This document shows positions 34,400 through 43,504 of a stretch of 64,000 bases of DNA, one piece after another; the stretch's first letter is position 1; every line of letters begins with the position of its first letter. A program made the translations under genes and the position numbers. The notes below the pieces were generated by a model. It searched no databases and was not told the DNA's origin. It saw only the letters and a list, made by a program, of their open reading frames with translations. The stretch is from an uncultured Ruminiclostridium sp. Lineage in GTDB: Bacteria; Bacillota; Clostridia; Oscillospirales; Acutalibacteraceae. The stretch spans positions 16,455-80,454 of the forward strand of contig CABUCM010000008.1 of the NCBI GenBank assembly GCA_902490005.1. The letters are read 5' to 3'.

Positions 34400-34433
34400 A
34401 AAAAAGGGCGCCTGCTGCACACAGGCGCCCTTT
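34400..34433 (-). terminator. Terminator of the fumarase operon
   Basis: Minus strand: GGGCGCCTG pairs with CAGGCGCCC and is followed by TTTTTT, just after the fumarase beta-subunit gene. Confidence 0.85.
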
Positions 34434-34449
34434 CATTATAAATAAAATC

Positions 34450-35013
34450 CTATTTGCGGTATTTCTTCATTTCGGTTTCATAAAGATTATTTCCCAGGGA
34501 ATCGATAGCCACAATGGCGGGGAAGTCTTTTACGGTATACCGGCGGATCGCCTCAGTGCCCAGATCCTCATAACAGAGAAGCTCCTCCTTGACGATGCTC
34601 CTGGCGATCAACGCCGCCGCGCCGCCGATGGCCGCGAAATAGACCCCGCGGTTGCGGATGATGGCGTCTACCACGGGAGCGCTTCTCGCGCCTTTGCCGA
34701 TCATTCCTTTCAGCCCCAGGTCCAGCAGGGCGGGGGTGTAGGCGTCCATGCGGTAGCTGGAGGTAGGCCCGGCCGGGCCTACGGCGTAGCCGGGCTTTGC
34801 CGGCGCCGGGCCTACATAATAGATCACCTGGCCCCTGATATCCACAGGCAGGTCCTTGCCCTCCTGCAGCAGCGCGTAAAGCCGCTTGTGGGCGGCGTCC
34901 CGGGCGGTAAGCATGGCGCCGGTGATCAGCACCGGCTCCCCGGCCCGCAGGCCGTCTATGGTAAGGCTATCCAAAGGGAGGGTTATTTTTTTCGGCGTAC
35001 TGCTTTGATTCAT
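34450..35013 (-). CDS. fumB: Fumarate hydratase class I, beta subunit
   Basis: The 187-residue protein is the C-terminal half of class I fumarase / L(+)-tartrate dehydratase (LRAGEPVLITGAMLTARDAAHKR; YVGPAPAKPGYAVGPAGPTSSYRMD; GLKGMIGKGAR). It pairs with the alpha subunit encoded 14 nt upstream to hydrate fumarate to malate. Tartrate dehydratase has the same architecture, so substrate is by analogy with anaerobic Firmicutes. Confidence 0.9.
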   Translation of the reverse strand: MNQSSTPKKITLPLDSLTIDGLRAGEPVLITGAMLTARDAAHKRLYALLQEGKDLPVDIRGQVIYYVGPAPAKPGYAVGPAGPTSSYRMDAYTPALLDLGLKGMIGKGARSAPVVDAIIRNRGVYFAAIGGAAALIARSIVKEELLCYEDLGTEAIRRYTVKDFPAIVAIDSLGNNLYETEMKKYRK

Positions 35014-35027
35014 ACGTATCCCCCTCC

Positions 35028-35879
35028 TTAAATGACCGCGGTTTTATGCCGGGCGGCGTGGCAGCAGATGTTTACCGCCACCGGCATTCCGGCGATGTGG
35101 GTGGGGAACGTGAGAATATTGACCCCCAGGGCGGTAGTCGCGCCGCCCAGGCCCGCGGGGCCGTAGCCCAGCCGGTTGATCCCCTCCAGAAGCTCGGCCT
35201 CTAGGGCGGCGTATCTGGGATCGGGGTTTTGCTGGGTGATAGGCAGCATAGCCGCTTTTTTCGCAAGCTGGGCGGCTTTTTCAAAGCTTCCGCCGATGCC
35301 TACGCCCACCACGATAGGCGGGCAGGGGTTGGGGCCCGCGTGGTCCACGGTATCTAAAATAAACCCCTTGACCCCCTCCAGCCCGGCGGATGGAGTGAGC
35401 ATTTTGACGGCGGACATGTTTTCGCTGCCGAAGCCCTTGCCGGAAACCAGGAATTTGATCTGGGTCCCGGGAACGATATCGGTATAAATAATGGCGGGGG
35501 TATTGTCGCCGGTGTTCACCCGGTCGATCACAGGGTCGCTGACCACGGATTTCCGCAGGTACCCCTCCCGGTAGGCCTGGCGCACCCCTTCCTGAACGGC
35601 CTCCTGAAAGCCGCCGTTTTCAATCACGACTTTATCGCCGTACTCCACAAACAGGAAAGCCATACCCGTGTCCTGGCAGATGGGAAGCCGCTCCTGGGCG
35701 GCGATCCGGTCGTTTTCCAGAAGCTGGCTCAAGACCTCCCGCCCCAGGGGGGAAGGCTCGGACGCCTGGGCCTTCCCCAGGGCGTCTAAAATATCCTGCC
35801 CGATTTCATAGTTGCATTCTAAAAAAAGCCTCTTTACGGTATCTGTAACCCTTTTTGCCTCGATCCTCCGAATTTCCAT
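35028..35879 (-). CDS. fumA: Fumarate hydratase class I, alpha subunit
   Basis: The 283-residue protein carries the oxygen-sensitive [4Fe-4S] cluster; ligand cysteines sit in LPICQDTGMAF, GPNPCPPIVVGVGIGG and VNICCHAARH. GDNTPAIIYTDIVPG and ALGVNILTFPTHIAGMPVAV are family signatures. ATG 35879 has AAAGGAAG upstream; the longer open frame is not needed. It forms an operon with the beta subunit and serves the C4 branch of central metabolism. Confidence 0.93.
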   Translation of the reverse strand: MEIRRIEAKRVTDTVKRLFLECNYEIGQDILDALGKAQASEPSPLGREVLSQLLENDRIAAQERLPICQDTGMAFLFVEYGDKVVIENGGFQEAVQEGVRQAYREGYLRKSVVSDPVIDRVNTGDNTPAIIYTDIVPGTQIKFLVSGKGFGSENMSAVKMLTPSAGLEGVKGFILDTVDHAGPNPCPPIVVGVGIGGSFEKAAQLAKKAAMLPITQQNPDPRYAALEAELLEGINRLGYGPAGLGGATTALGVNILTFPTHIAGMPVAVNICCHAARHKTAVI

Positions 35880-35907
35880 GGCAAAACTTCCTTTCCTCAA
35901 TTTTATC

Positions 35908-35936
35908 ATTATAAAATAAAAAGTTTTAAATTACAA
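35908..35936 (-). promoter_or_regulatory. Promoter of the fumarase operon
   Basis: Minus-strand TTGTAA, 17-nt spacer, perfect TATAAT. A nearby dyad CTTTTATG/CATAAAAG (35951-35970) lies in the divergent region. Confidence 0.72.
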
Positions 35937-35994
35937 TAGATACGAAAGGGCTTTTATGCTATCATAAAAGGGAAACTAAGGGAGGGAACCGGCC

Positions 35995-36429
35995 ATGGGG
36001 ATTTATATTGACGCCGACGGCTGCCCGGTGGTGAACCAGGCCATCCGGCTGGGAAACAGGGCGGGGCTGGAGGTGGTCCTGCTGTGCGACACATCCCACG
36101 TGTTCCAGCGGGAGGGCGCCAGGACCATCACGGTTTCCAAGGGGGCGGACAGCGTGGACTTCGCCCTGGTGAACCTGCTGAAGCCGGGAGACGTGGCGGT
36201 GACCCAGGATTACGGGCTGGCGGCCATGTGCCTGGCCAGAGGGGCCAAGGCCATCAGCCAGGATGGGATGGTTTACGACGACAGCAACATCAACGCCCTG
36301 CTGCTGGCCCGGCACACAGCCAAGAAAATCCGGAATGCCGGCGGGCGGCTCCGGGGGAATTCCAAACGCGCCCCTTGGCAGGACGCGGCGTTTGAAGAGA
36401 CCTTTTCCCGGCTGATCGGCCTGGAATAA
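35995..36429 (+). CDS. YaiI/YqxD (DUF188) family protein
   Basis: The 144-residue protein has the DUF188 pattern: IYIDADGCPVVNQAI at the start, GADSVDFALVNLLKPGDVAVTQDYGLAAMCL, then DDSNINALLLARH. Conserved acidic residues suggest a PIN-like nuclease fold, but activity is unproven. Length is normal for the family. It is divergent from the fumarase operon. Confidence 0.88.
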   Translation: MGIYIDADGCPVVNQAIRLGNRAGLEVVLLCDTSHVFQREGARTITVSKGADSVDFALVNLLKPGDVAVTQDYGLAAMCLARGAKAISQDGMVYDDSNINALLLARHTAKKIRNAGGRLRGNSKRAPWQDAAFEETFSRLIGLE

Positions 36430-36499
36430 GCGGCCTTCATATAACCGTCACATAAAGAGGGTAATATAAAAACAGACCGATTGGAAAAGGAGGAGCCCC

Positions 36500-37174
36500 A
36501 TGAGCAAGCTGTTAATCGTAGACGATGAGGAAAGGATCCGGGATATTATTAAAAAATACGCCCAGTTTGAGGGCTTTGAGACGGCTGAGGCGGTAGACGG
36601 CCTGCAGGCGGTGGAGATCTGCCGGAGGGAAAGCTTCGACCTGATCATCATGGATGTGATGATGCCGGAGCTTGACGGCTTCTCCGCGGTGCGGGAGATC
36701 CGGAAAAACAGCGCGACCCCGGTGCTGATGCTTTCCGCCCGGGGCGAGGAATACGACAAGATTCACGGCTTTGAGCTGGGGATTGACGATTATGTGGTCA
36801 AGCCCTTTTCCCCCAAGGAGCTGATGATGCGGGTCGGCGCCATTTTGAAGCGCAGCGGGGGCGGCGAGGAGGCCCAGCGGGACATGGTCACCTACGGCGG
36901 CCTGACGGTGGATTTTACCGGCCGCCTGGTATACATCGACGGCAAGCGGGTGGATATGACCCCCAAGGAATATGACCTGTTTTTCTATCTGGTGAAAAAC
37001 AAGGGCATCGCCCTGACCAGGGAAAAGCTGATTAACGAGGTTTGGGGCTATGATTTTTACGGCGACGACCGGACCCTGGACACCCACATCAAGCTGCTGC
37101 GGAAAAGCCTGGGGGATTACAGCAATACCATTACCACGCTGAGAGGGGTGGGATACCGTTTTGAAGGGTGCTAA
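36500..37174 (+). CDS. OmpR/PhoB-family response regulator
   Basis: The 224-residue protein has a receiver domain (LLIVDDEERIRDII; phosphoacceptor Asp in LIIMDVMMPELDG at ~52; switch residues LMLSARG and VVKPFSPKEL) and a C-terminal winged helix (MTPKEYDLFFYLVKN; DDRTLDTHIKLLRKSLG; ITTLRGVGYRFE). AAGGAGGAG precedes the ATG. It overlaps the sensor kinase gene by 14 nt and forms a two-component system with it. Confidence 0.95.
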   Translation: MSKLLIVDDEERIRDIIKKYAQFEGFETAEAVDGLQAVEICRRESFDLIIMDVMMPELDGFSAVREIRKNSATPVLMLSARGEEYDKIHGFELGIDDYVVKPFSPKELMMRVGAILKRSGGGEEAQRDMVTYGGLTVDFTGRLVYIDGKRVDMTPKEYDLFFYLVKNKGIALTREKLINEVWGYDFYGDDRTLDTHIKLLRKSLGDYSNTITTLRGVGYRFEGC

Positions 37175-38705
37175 AAAAGGGGCGAAGTTGGGAATCCGGT
37201 GGAAGCTGATCGCCTATTTCGCCCTGTTTGTGGCGGTGATCCTGATCCTGCTTTGGCTGTTCCAGACCGTGTTTTTAGACAGCTTTTATAAGGCCATCAA
37301 AACCCGGAATACCCAATCCTGCGGGGACAGCATCGTCAGCAATCTCAATTCTCCCGAGCTGGGGGATTATATTAACGATATCGCCCGGCAGAACGACGTT
37401 TGCGTGCGGATCGTCAACAGCGATATGCGGGAGCTGTACTCCGCGGACGTAAGCCCGGACTGCCTGATCCATCAGTATGGCACGTTCCAGCTGTTTTTGA
37501 TCTATAACTATACCAAGGAAAGCGGCGGAATGCGGTTCGAAACCGTACCCCAGACCCAATACCAGTCTTTCTATTCCTCGGATTTCAGCGGGGGAGGAAA
37601 TATCCAGATATCCCCGGGCTGGGAAAACGGCGGCAAGGCCGCGGAGCTGACCGCGGACAAAACCTCGATGGAATCCTTGATCTATTCCCGGATCGTCCCA
37701 ATGGAGTCGGGGCAGGAGGTGCTGGTGCTGCTTAACTCTACCATTACCCCCGTTACCCCCACGGTGCAGACCATACAGGTCCAATTGGCGCTGATTACCA
37801 TTGTGGCGCTGCTCCTTTCCGTGGTTTTGGCGGTGGTCCTTTCTCAAAAGATCTCCAAGCCCATCATCAAAACCAACAATACCGCCAAAGAGCTGGCCCA
37901 GGGCAACTATGGCGTCACCTTTGAGGGCGGGGATTACCGGGAGATCCGAGAGCTGAATACCACCCTGAACTATGCTTCCTCAGAGCTGTCTAAGGTGGAG
38001 GCCCTGCGGAAGGAGCTGATCGCCAATATCTCCCATGACCTGCGGACGCCTTTGACCATGATCGGCGGCTACAGCGAAATGATGCGGGATATCCCCGGGG
38101 AAAACACGCCGGAAAACGCCCAGATCATCATCGATGAAACCACCCGGCTCACCAACCTGGTGAACGATATGCTGAATCTGAGCAAGCTTCAGTCCGGCAC
38201 CCAGACCCTGACCCTGTCTGAGTTCAGCCTGACGGAGGAAATCCGGGAGATTTTAAACCGGTACAATTCCCTCACCAAGCAGGAGGGCTATGATATTGCC
38301 TTTGATTATAAGGAAGACGTCATCGTGGAGGCGGACCAGGTGCGGATGTCCCAGGTGGTTTACAACCTGGTAAACAACGCGGTGAATTACGCGGGCAAGG
38401 ATAAGCGGATCGTGGTCCGCCAGCGGCTGAAGCCGGGCTTTGTCCGGGTGGAGGTCATCGACCACGGCGAGGGTATCGAGCCGGAGAAGCTGGAACTGAT
38501 TTGGGACCGCTATTATAAGGTGGATAAAACCCACCGGCGGGCGGTGGTGGGCACCGGCCTTGGGCTTTCCATCGTGAAATCGGCGTTGGAAATGCACCAC
38601 GCTAAATACGGCGTGGAAAGCACCGTGGGCCAGGGCAGCACGTTCTGGTTTGAACTCCCCCTGCCGGAATACTTAGCCCAAATCGACGAATCCCAGGAGC
38701 AATAA
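37161..38705 (+). CDS. Sensor histidine kinase partner of the OmpR-type regulator
   Basis: The 514-residue protein probably starts at TTG 37161, inside the regulator gene. It has a basic N-terminus, transmembrane helix (~16-36), extracytoplasmic sensor region (~40-205), second helix (~208-230), HAMP (~231-285), HisKA with NISHDLRTPLTM, and HATPase (NNAVNYAG; DHGEGIE; GTGLGLSIV). It is a classical kinase with no receiver. The signal is not predictable from sequence. A terminator follows ~90 nt downstream. Confidence 0.92.
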   Translation: MKGAKKGAKLGIRWKLIAYFALFVAVILILLWLFQTVFLDSFYKAIKTRNTQSCGDSIVSNLNSPELGDYINDIARQNDVCVRIVNSDMRELYSADVSPDCLIHQYGTFQLFLIYNYTKESGGMRFETVPQTQYQSFYSSDFSGGGNIQISPGWENGGKAAELTADKTSMESLIYSRIVPMESGQEVLVLLNSTITPVTPTVQTIQVQLALITIVALLLSVVLAVVLSQKISKPIIKTNNTAKELAQGNYGVTFEGGDYREIRELNTTLNYASSELSKVEALRKELIANISHDLRTPLTMIGGYSEMMRDIPGENTPENAQIIIDETTRLTNLVNDMLNLSKLQSGTQTLTLSEFSLTEEIREILNRYNSLTKQEGYDIAFDYKEDVIVEADQVRMSQVVYNLVNNAVNYAGKDKRIVVRQRLKPGFVRVEVIDHGEGIEPEKLELIWDRYYKVDKTHRRAVVGTGLGLSIVKSALEMHHAKYGVESTVGQGSTFWFELPLPEYLAQIDESQEQ

Positions 38706-38792
38706 AAGGCGCGCCTTTCCGTGGCCCGGGAGTTTAAAAATCCGGCGGGCCGCTTTTAGGGCCACGGGGCGTAAGCGATCTGCAAAAAAGAT

Positions 38793-38828
38793 AAAAAAAG
38801 CCTGGATCAAACTGATCCAGGCTTTTTT
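38793..38828. terminator. Bidirectional terminator between kinase and DUF1648-like gene
   Basis: AAAAAAGCCTGGATCA pairs with TGATCCAGGCTTTTTT around a short loop, serving both converging transcripts. Confidence 0.9.
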
Positions 38829-38837
38829 ACAAGGCGT

Positions 38838-39260
38838 TTAAGCTTGACGGCATTTCCGCCAGCTCAGGAACGCGTAGCCGAAGCATAAAACCACAATAAC
38901 GCAAATTTCAGGGAGAATGATATATTCGATCGGGACCCGCAGGCCAAAGCAAAACGCGGCGGTATAAAGCTCCAAGGTAAGCAAAAGCGCCAACATGCAA
39001 TAAACCGTCAGAGAGGTCAGCTTGGGCGCGAACCAGGGATTTTTTGAGACTGGGAAATAAGGCTTTAGCAGGGTAAATAGAAGCAGGAGGCAGGGCAGAG
39101 CGAAAATGCCGATTTTTGGGGCGTACCAGTTGACGCGCAGGCCGTTCCACTGCATGGGAATCCGGTCCGGCAAAAAGAAAATGACGCCGGCGGCGAATAA
39201 AAAAGAAGCCGCGGTCAACGCCCAGGCGGGCCAATTGCCGGCGATAAGCCGTTTTTTCAT
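38838..39260 (-). CDS. DUF1648-like small membrane protein
   Basis: The 140-residue protein has about four transmembrane helices, and the first loop carries LPDRIPMQWNGLRVNWYAPK, matching the DUF1648 domain found in SdpI-type immunity/signalling proteins. ATG 39260 has GGAGATGATC immediately upstream; the longer frame is not used. The lipoprotein gene lies 19 nt upstream, so they are co-transcribed. Function is unknown. Confidence 0.72.
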   Translation of the reverse strand: MKKRLIAGNWPAWALTAASFLFAAGVIFFLPDRIPMQWNGLRVNWYAPKIGIFALPCLLLLFTLLKPYFPVSKNPWFAPKLTSLTVYCMLALLLTLELYTAAFCFGLRVPIEYIILPEICVIVVLCFGYAFLSWRKCRQA

Positions 39261-39279
39261 GGGATCATCTCCAAAAATT

Positions 39280-39684
39280 TTAAGCGGGCTGGCTGTTAAG
39301 ATAAATTTGCTTGATTTTTCCATAGTCGCAGCCGCCCTGGGCATGGTAGCACTGGGTACCGCCATCCTTCCAGATGGTTCCGTTTTTATCCACGCTGAAG
39401 GAAGCTACCTGCCGGTCTTCATGGAATAGATTTACGGTAATCATGGAGATCAGGTCCATTTCCCCCGTTACCGGCTCCACCTTTAAATTTTGATAGGTGC
39501 CCGCCAGATAATGAAGGGTTTCCTCATCCGCGCCGAACATGGCGTAACTGCTGACCCCGAAATAGATGGAGACGTCATCCACCTCCAGGCCGGGGCCTTC
39601 CCCTTGAGGCTGGCAGCCCGCGGCGGAAAATACCAAGGCCAAGGTCAATACCGCTGCCGATAAAAAAGAGAGAAGCCGTTTCAT
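39280..39684 (-). CDS. Small lipoprotein, unknown function
   Basis: The 134-residue protein has a lipoprotein signal (KRLLSFLSAAVLTLALVFSAAGC) with the anchoring Cys at ~24. The mature part is mainly beta-strand with a Cys pair near the end (GGTQCYHAQGGCDYG). ATG 39684 follows GAGGTGATCC. It precedes the DUF1648-like gene in a two-gene unit. I do not recognise a family. Confidence 0.7.
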   Translation of the reverse strand: MKRLLSFLSAAVLTLALVFSAAGCQPQGEGPGLEVDDVSIYFGVSSYAMFGADEETLHYLAGTYQNLKVEPVTGEMDLISMITVNLFHEDRQVASFSVDKNGTIWKDGGTQCYHAQGGCDYGKIKQIYLNSQPA

Positions 39685-39784
39685 AAGGATCACCTCAACT
39701 CAAGGGAACCGGGCCTCAGCGCCCAAGCCCCCGTTTGATTCCGAATTATCCGCAAAGACGCGTCATGATTCCATCAGTAATAGT

Positions 39785-39793
39785 ATTATAGCA
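39785..39793 (-). promoter_or_regulatory. Extended -10 promoter of the lipoprotein/DUF1648 unit
   Basis: Minus-strand TGCTATAAT, an extended -10, about 100 nt before the lipoprotein start; -35 is poor. Confidence 0.45.
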
Positions 39794-39859
39794 CACGGGC
39801 CTAGGGAAAACCATTACAAAGCTGTCTCAGATTTGTCTAAGTTGTAAAAAAAACCTTTA

Positions 39860-40209
39860 GATTTTCTTAATTTTTGCGGTTTTTGTTGAAAAGGCCCCCT
39901 TTTTGCCAAAGGAATTGAATCGGTTTCATGGCGGGGAGCCAGGCGTGCCCCCTTAGACGGCATAAGCCCGTCTATTGGAGGCGGAACCGCTTAGGTTTGC
40001 ACAAAGAGGGCCTATGGAAGGGCTGAGAAATATGTTGAGAGATCCGCCGGTTCCCGCCGGGAGCTGGACGAGGCCCCGGAAAGGCGCGGCCCGCGGGCCG
40101 GGAATGGGGAACCTGGGACACAAATTTGATGAATTGTATCAAACAGGAATAAAATTACGATAAGCTGTTTTTGAGAAAACAGTTCAATTATGATAGGAGA
40201 TTTCGCGCC
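39860..40209. other. Long intergenic region with hairpins, possible untranslated RNA
   Basis: Contains TAGACGG/CCGTCTA (39955-39975), AGGCGG/CCGCTT right after it, and GC-rich complementary stretches around 40045-40110, ending at a strong terminator on the plus strand. The short open frame at 39975-40163 has no ribosome site. No clear plus-strand promoter or known RNA family was seen. Confidence 0.3.
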
Positions 40210-40251
40210 AAAAAAGCCTGTTCCCGAAGCTTTCCGGGAACAGGCTTTTTT
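40210..40251. terminator. Bidirectional intrinsic terminator next to pgcA
   Basis: AAAAAAGCCTGTTCCCG pairs with CGGGAACAGGCTTTTTT, ~20 nt beyond the phosphoglucomutase stop. Confidence 0.9.
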
Positions 40252-40271
40252 ATCGGCGGTTAAGACGCGGG

Positions 40272-41990
40272 TCAGCCTTCATTGATGACGCCGCCCATAA
40301 AATCGCCAAGCTGTTTGGTGATGGCGGAAGCGTTTTGTAAATCTTTGCCCACAGAGGTGACGTAGACTTTGATTTTTGGTTCGGTGCCGGAGGGGCGCAC
40401 GATTACCGCCGCGCCGCCCTCCAGGGAATAGGAAAGAACGTTGGACTTAGGCAGCTTGATTTCGGTTTTCTCTCCCGTGGTAAGGTCCGCGGACTGAGAC
40501 AGCTCGTAGTCGGCGATTTTGGTCACCTTCATGCCGGCGATTTCCTGGAAAGGCCGCTGACGCAGCTGGGACATTTTATTCGCCATAATCTCCATACCCT
40601 CGGCGCCTTCAAAGCTGTAGCTGAGGGTAGTGTTCTGATAATAGCCGTAACGGTCGTAAAGCTCGTTCATCACCTGTACCAGGGATTTCCCCTGCTTGCG
40701 GTAATAGGCGGCCATTTCGCAGATCAGCATAGAGGTTACCACCGCGTCCTTATCCCGGACATAGGTGCCCGCCAGGTAGCCGTAGCTCTCCTCAAAGCCG
40801 AACACGAAGCGGTCGGCTTCCCCGGCCTGCTCTAAGCCCAGGATTTGTTCGCCGATGTATTTGAAGCCGGTGAGCACGTTGCGCAGCTCACAGCCGTAGT
40901 CGGCGCAGATCCGCGGGATCATCTCGCTGGTAACGATGGTTTTTACCGCCACCGGACGCTCCGGCAGGGTGCCGTTCTGCTTCCGGCAGGAAAGGATATA
41001 ATTCATCAGCATGATGCCGGTTTCATTGCCGGTCATCAGCCGGTAATCACCGCCGTCCTTCACGGCGATGCCCACCCGGTCGCTGTCTGGGTCTGTGGCC
41101 AGAACCAGGTCCGGCTTGCTTTCCTGGGCCATCTTCAGGGCCAGGGTGAGAGCCTCCCGAAATTCCGGGTTCGGATAGGGGCAGGTGGGGAAGTTGCCGT
41201 CGGGCAGCTCCTGCTCCGGCACCACTTGGATCTCCTTGACGCCGACGCGGGCGAGGATTTTCCGCACCAGCTTGTTGCCCGCGCCGTTTAACGGCGTATA
41301 AACCACTTTCAGGCCGCTGTCCGCGCAAACCCCGGGATTGACGCTTTGGGCTTCCAGGCAGTCCAAATATTTATCATAGAAGCTGTCCTCGATGTATACG
41401 ATCTTTCCGGTTTTCAGCCCCTCGTCAAAGGAAATCTCGTTCACCCCGTCGAACAGGTCCACATTCAGGATTTCCGCGTACACGTTGTCCGCGTCGGTGT
41501 CGGTCATTTGGCAGCCGTCCGGCCCGTAGCATTTGTAGCCGTTGTATTTGGCGGGGTTGTGGCTGGCGGTAATCATGATTCCCGCGTCACAGTGGAACTC
41601 CCGCACCGCGAAGGACAGCACCGGTACCGGCTGGAGCTCTTTGGTAATCCGGGCGGTAATGCCGTTGGCGGCCAGCACCCTGGCGCATTCTTTGGCAAAC
41701 AGGTCGGACTTGATCCGGCTGTCATAGGCGATGGCCACGCACGCGCCGTCTTTTTTAGAGTTAAGATAATTCGCCAGGCCCTGGGTGGTGCGGCGGACGG
41801 TATAAATATTCATACGATTGGTGCCCGCGCCGATAACCCCTCTCAGGCCCGCGGTACCAAATTCGAGTTCTTTGTAAAACCGGTCGTAGATTTCCGTTTC
41901 GTTACCGGAAATTTCTTTCAATTCCTGGATAAGGTCGCTGTCTTCCACAGCTTTTTGGAGCCAAAGGGCATACTTTACGTTGCTTGCCAT
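40272..41990 (-). CDS. pgcA: Alpha-phosphoglucomutase / phosphomannomutase
   Basis: The 572-residue enzyme interconverts glucose 1- and 6-phosphate. Key sites: FGTAGLRGVIGAGTNRMN, the phosphoserine loop ITASHNPAKYNG, the metal loop ATDPDSDRVG, the sugar loop FGFEESYGYL and the phosphate site VRPSGTEPKIK. Length matches Gram-positive PgcA. ATG 41990 has AGGAAAGG at 9-nt spacing; ATG 41999 would touch the ribosome site. It is divergent from fructokinase, a common carbohydrate pairing. Confidence 0.95.
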   Translation of the reverse strand: MASNVKYALWLQKAVEDSDLIQELKEISGNETEIYDRFYKELEFGTAGLRGVIGAGTNRMNIYTVRRTTQGLANYLNSKKDGACVAIAYDSRIKSDLFAKECARVLAANGITARITKELQPVPVLSFAVREFHCDAGIMITASHNPAKYNGYKCYGPDGCQMTDTDADNVYAEILNVDLFDGVNEISFDEGLKTGKIVYIEDSFYDKYLDCLEAQSVNPGVCADSGLKVVYTPLNGAGNKLVRKILARVGVKEIQVVPEQELPDGNFPTCPYPNPEFREALTLALKMAQESKPDLVLATDPDSDRVGIAVKDGGDYRLMTGNETGIMLMNYILSCRKQNGTLPERPVAVKTIVTSEMIPRICADYGCELRNVLTGFKYIGEQILGLEQAGEADRFVFGFEESYGYLAGTYVRDKDAVVTSMLICEMAAYYRKQGKSLVQVMNELYDRYGYYQNTTLSYSFEGAEGMEIMANKMSQLRQRPFQEIAGMKVTKIADYELSQSADLTTGEKTEIKLPKSNVLSYSLEGGAAVIVRPSGTEPKIKVYVTSVGKDLQNASAITKQLGDFMGGVINEG

Positions 41991-42022
41991 TTTATTCATC
42001 CTTTCCTGTGAAGCTTATTTCT

Positions 42023-42051
42023 ATTTTACCATAGTTTTCCCACGGATTCAA
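42023..42051 (-). promoter_or_regulatory. Promoter of pgcA
   Basis: Minus-strand TTGAAT, 17-nt spacer, TAAAAT with an upstream TG (extended -10). Confidence 0.68.
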
Positions 42052-42177
42052 TCGAAACCGGGCCGCCTGCCTTCTTTTTGAAAAAATCTAAAATTTCAGC
42101 AAAAGGGCTTGCGTTTCCGTCGGTTTTATGTAATGCTAATAGTGTCTATTCTATCAAAAAAGGGGTAAGGAAAGAGA

Positions 42178-43146
42178 ATGTACGACGTAGTTGCTTTAGG
42201 AGAACTTCTTATTGATTTTGTTCATCAGGGGAACAACGATGTGGGGTACCCGCTGATGCAGGGGAATCCCGGCGGCGCGCCGGGCAACTTTTTGAGCACC
42301 CTATCCAAATTTGGCGCCAAAACCGGTTTTATCGGAAAAGTGGGAAGCGACCGGTTTGGTAAAATGCTGGTGAAGACCTTTCAGGAAGCCGGGGTAGAGA
42401 CCAAGGGCATTTTGGTGGATGACCGGTATTTCACCACCCTGGCCTTCGTCACCCTGGATGAAAGCGGCGACCGGGAATTTTCTTTTGCCAGAAAACCCGG
42501 CGCGGATACCATGCTTACCGCCGAGGAGCTGCCCGGGGATTTGGTAACGGAAACGAAAATATTTCATTTCGGAACCCTTTCCATGACCGGCGAGCCTGCC
42601 AGAAGCGCCACCAAAGAGGCGGTGCGCATGGCGAGGGAAGCCGGGGCCATGATTACTTTTGACCCTAATTTGCGCCGCCCGCTGTGGAGCTCTATGGATT
42701 TGGCCCGGGAGCAAATGCTGTGGGGCCTGCGCCACGCGGATGTGGTGAAAATCGGCCAGGATGAACTGGAGTTTATTTTTGAAGGGCAGGATTTCAAGGA
42801 AAGCGCCAGAATGCTTGTGGAAGAATTCGGCGTGAAGCTGGTGTTCGCCACCATGGGCAAGGAAGGCTGCTACTTCATCAACCGGCGGGGGGATGGGCAG
42901 GTGCCTACCTTCCAGGAAGTGAAAACCATCGACACCACCGGCGCCGGGGATATTTTTGGCGGCTCGGCGGTGTACCAGGTGTTTGCCTCCGGCGCGGCGC
43001 CGGAGCAGCTGACGCCGGAGCAGCTGACGGGGATTGTCCGGTTCGCCAATGCGGCCGCTTCTTTGTCCACCACCAAGCATGGGGGGATTCCCAGCATTCC
43101 GTCGAAGGAGGATGTGGAAGCATTCCTGCAGGAGAAAAACGCGTAA
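42178..43146 (+). CDS. PfkB-family carbohydrate kinase, probable fructokinase
   Basis: The 322-residue ribokinase-family enzyme has VVALGELLIDF, GGAPGNFLSTLSKFG, IGKVGSDRFG and the catalytic TIDTTGAGDIFGG near residue 255. The substrate-side sequence (HQGNNDVGYPLMQGNPGGAP) fits fructokinases that feed fructose 6-phosphate to glycolysis. An in-frame 15-bp direct repeat (43000-43014, 43015-43029) duplicates PEQLT in a surface region. A 3' terminator is shared with the next gene. Confidence 0.88.
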   Translation: MYDVVALGELLIDFVHQGNNDVGYPLMQGNPGGAPGNFLSTLSKFGAKTGFIGKVGSDRFGKMLVKTFQEAGVETKGILVDDRYFTTLAFVTLDESGDREFSFARKPGADTMLTAEELPGDLVTETKIFHFGTLSMTGEPARSATKEAVRMAREAGAMITFDPNLRRPLWSSMDLAREQMLWGLRHADVVKIGQDELEFIFEGQDFKESARMLVEEFGVKLVFATMGKEGCYFINRRGDGQVPTFQEVKTIDTTGAGDIFGGSAVYQVFASGAAPEQLTPEQLTGIVRFANAAASLSTTKHGGIPSIPSKEDVEAFLQEKNA

Positions 43147-43150
43147 CGTG

Positions 43151-43189
43151 AAAAACTCCCCAGGCCGCAAAACGCGGCCGGGGAGTTTA
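43151..43189. terminator. Bidirectional terminator after fructokinase
   Basis: AAACTCCCCAGGCCGC pairs with GCGGCCGGGGAGTTT; A and T runs flank it. Confidence 0.85.
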
Positions 43190-43210
43190 CTGCTTTGAAT
43201 ATATTCAGGA

Positions 43211-43504
43211 TCAGGCGTTTAAAACCGTGCCGCCCATCATCTCGTTCGTCTTTTTTTCGTAGAGGTAGTCCTCTACATATTCCGATAGATTTTCTGGATA
43301 AGCACTGTTTTCCATGAGACATTGGGTGAAGTTGACAATCTCGTCAAAATTAGTCGTGATATTGCTATAAGACGCGAAGCCACTGTGCGAGGGTTTGCTG
43401 GATTTGATTTCAATGCCATAGGAACCATTGGTTGCTTGAATGTAATACTCCAGTTCCATGTGGTCGTCTTCCTGCACGAAAACCGACCCAAAGAATTGTC
43501 TCAT
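43211..43504 (-). CDS. DUF6514-like small protein
   Basis: The 97-residue acidic protein (MELEYYIQATNGSYGIEIKSS; SENLSEYVEDYLYE-like C-terminal helix) resembles the short DUF6514 family of Clostridia, whose role is unknown. CGGAGGGG precedes the ATG. No signal peptide or membrane segment. It stands alone between a shared terminator and AT-rich upstream DNA. Confidence 0.6.
   Translation of the reverse strand: MRQFFGSVFVQEDDHMELEYYIQATNGSYGIEIKSSKPSHSGFASYSNITTNFDEIVNFTQCLMENSAYPENLSEYVEDYLYEKKTNEMMGGTVLNA

Noticed and set aside
40010..40060. TPP-riboswitch-like GGCTGAGAAATA
   Set aside because: The partner motifs (GGGGTGC, and the second-arm GAT-CTGG region) are absent and no thiamine gene follows.
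39975..40163. Plus-strand 62-codon frame
   Set aside because: No ribosome site or domain; it lies in GC-rich hairpin DNA.
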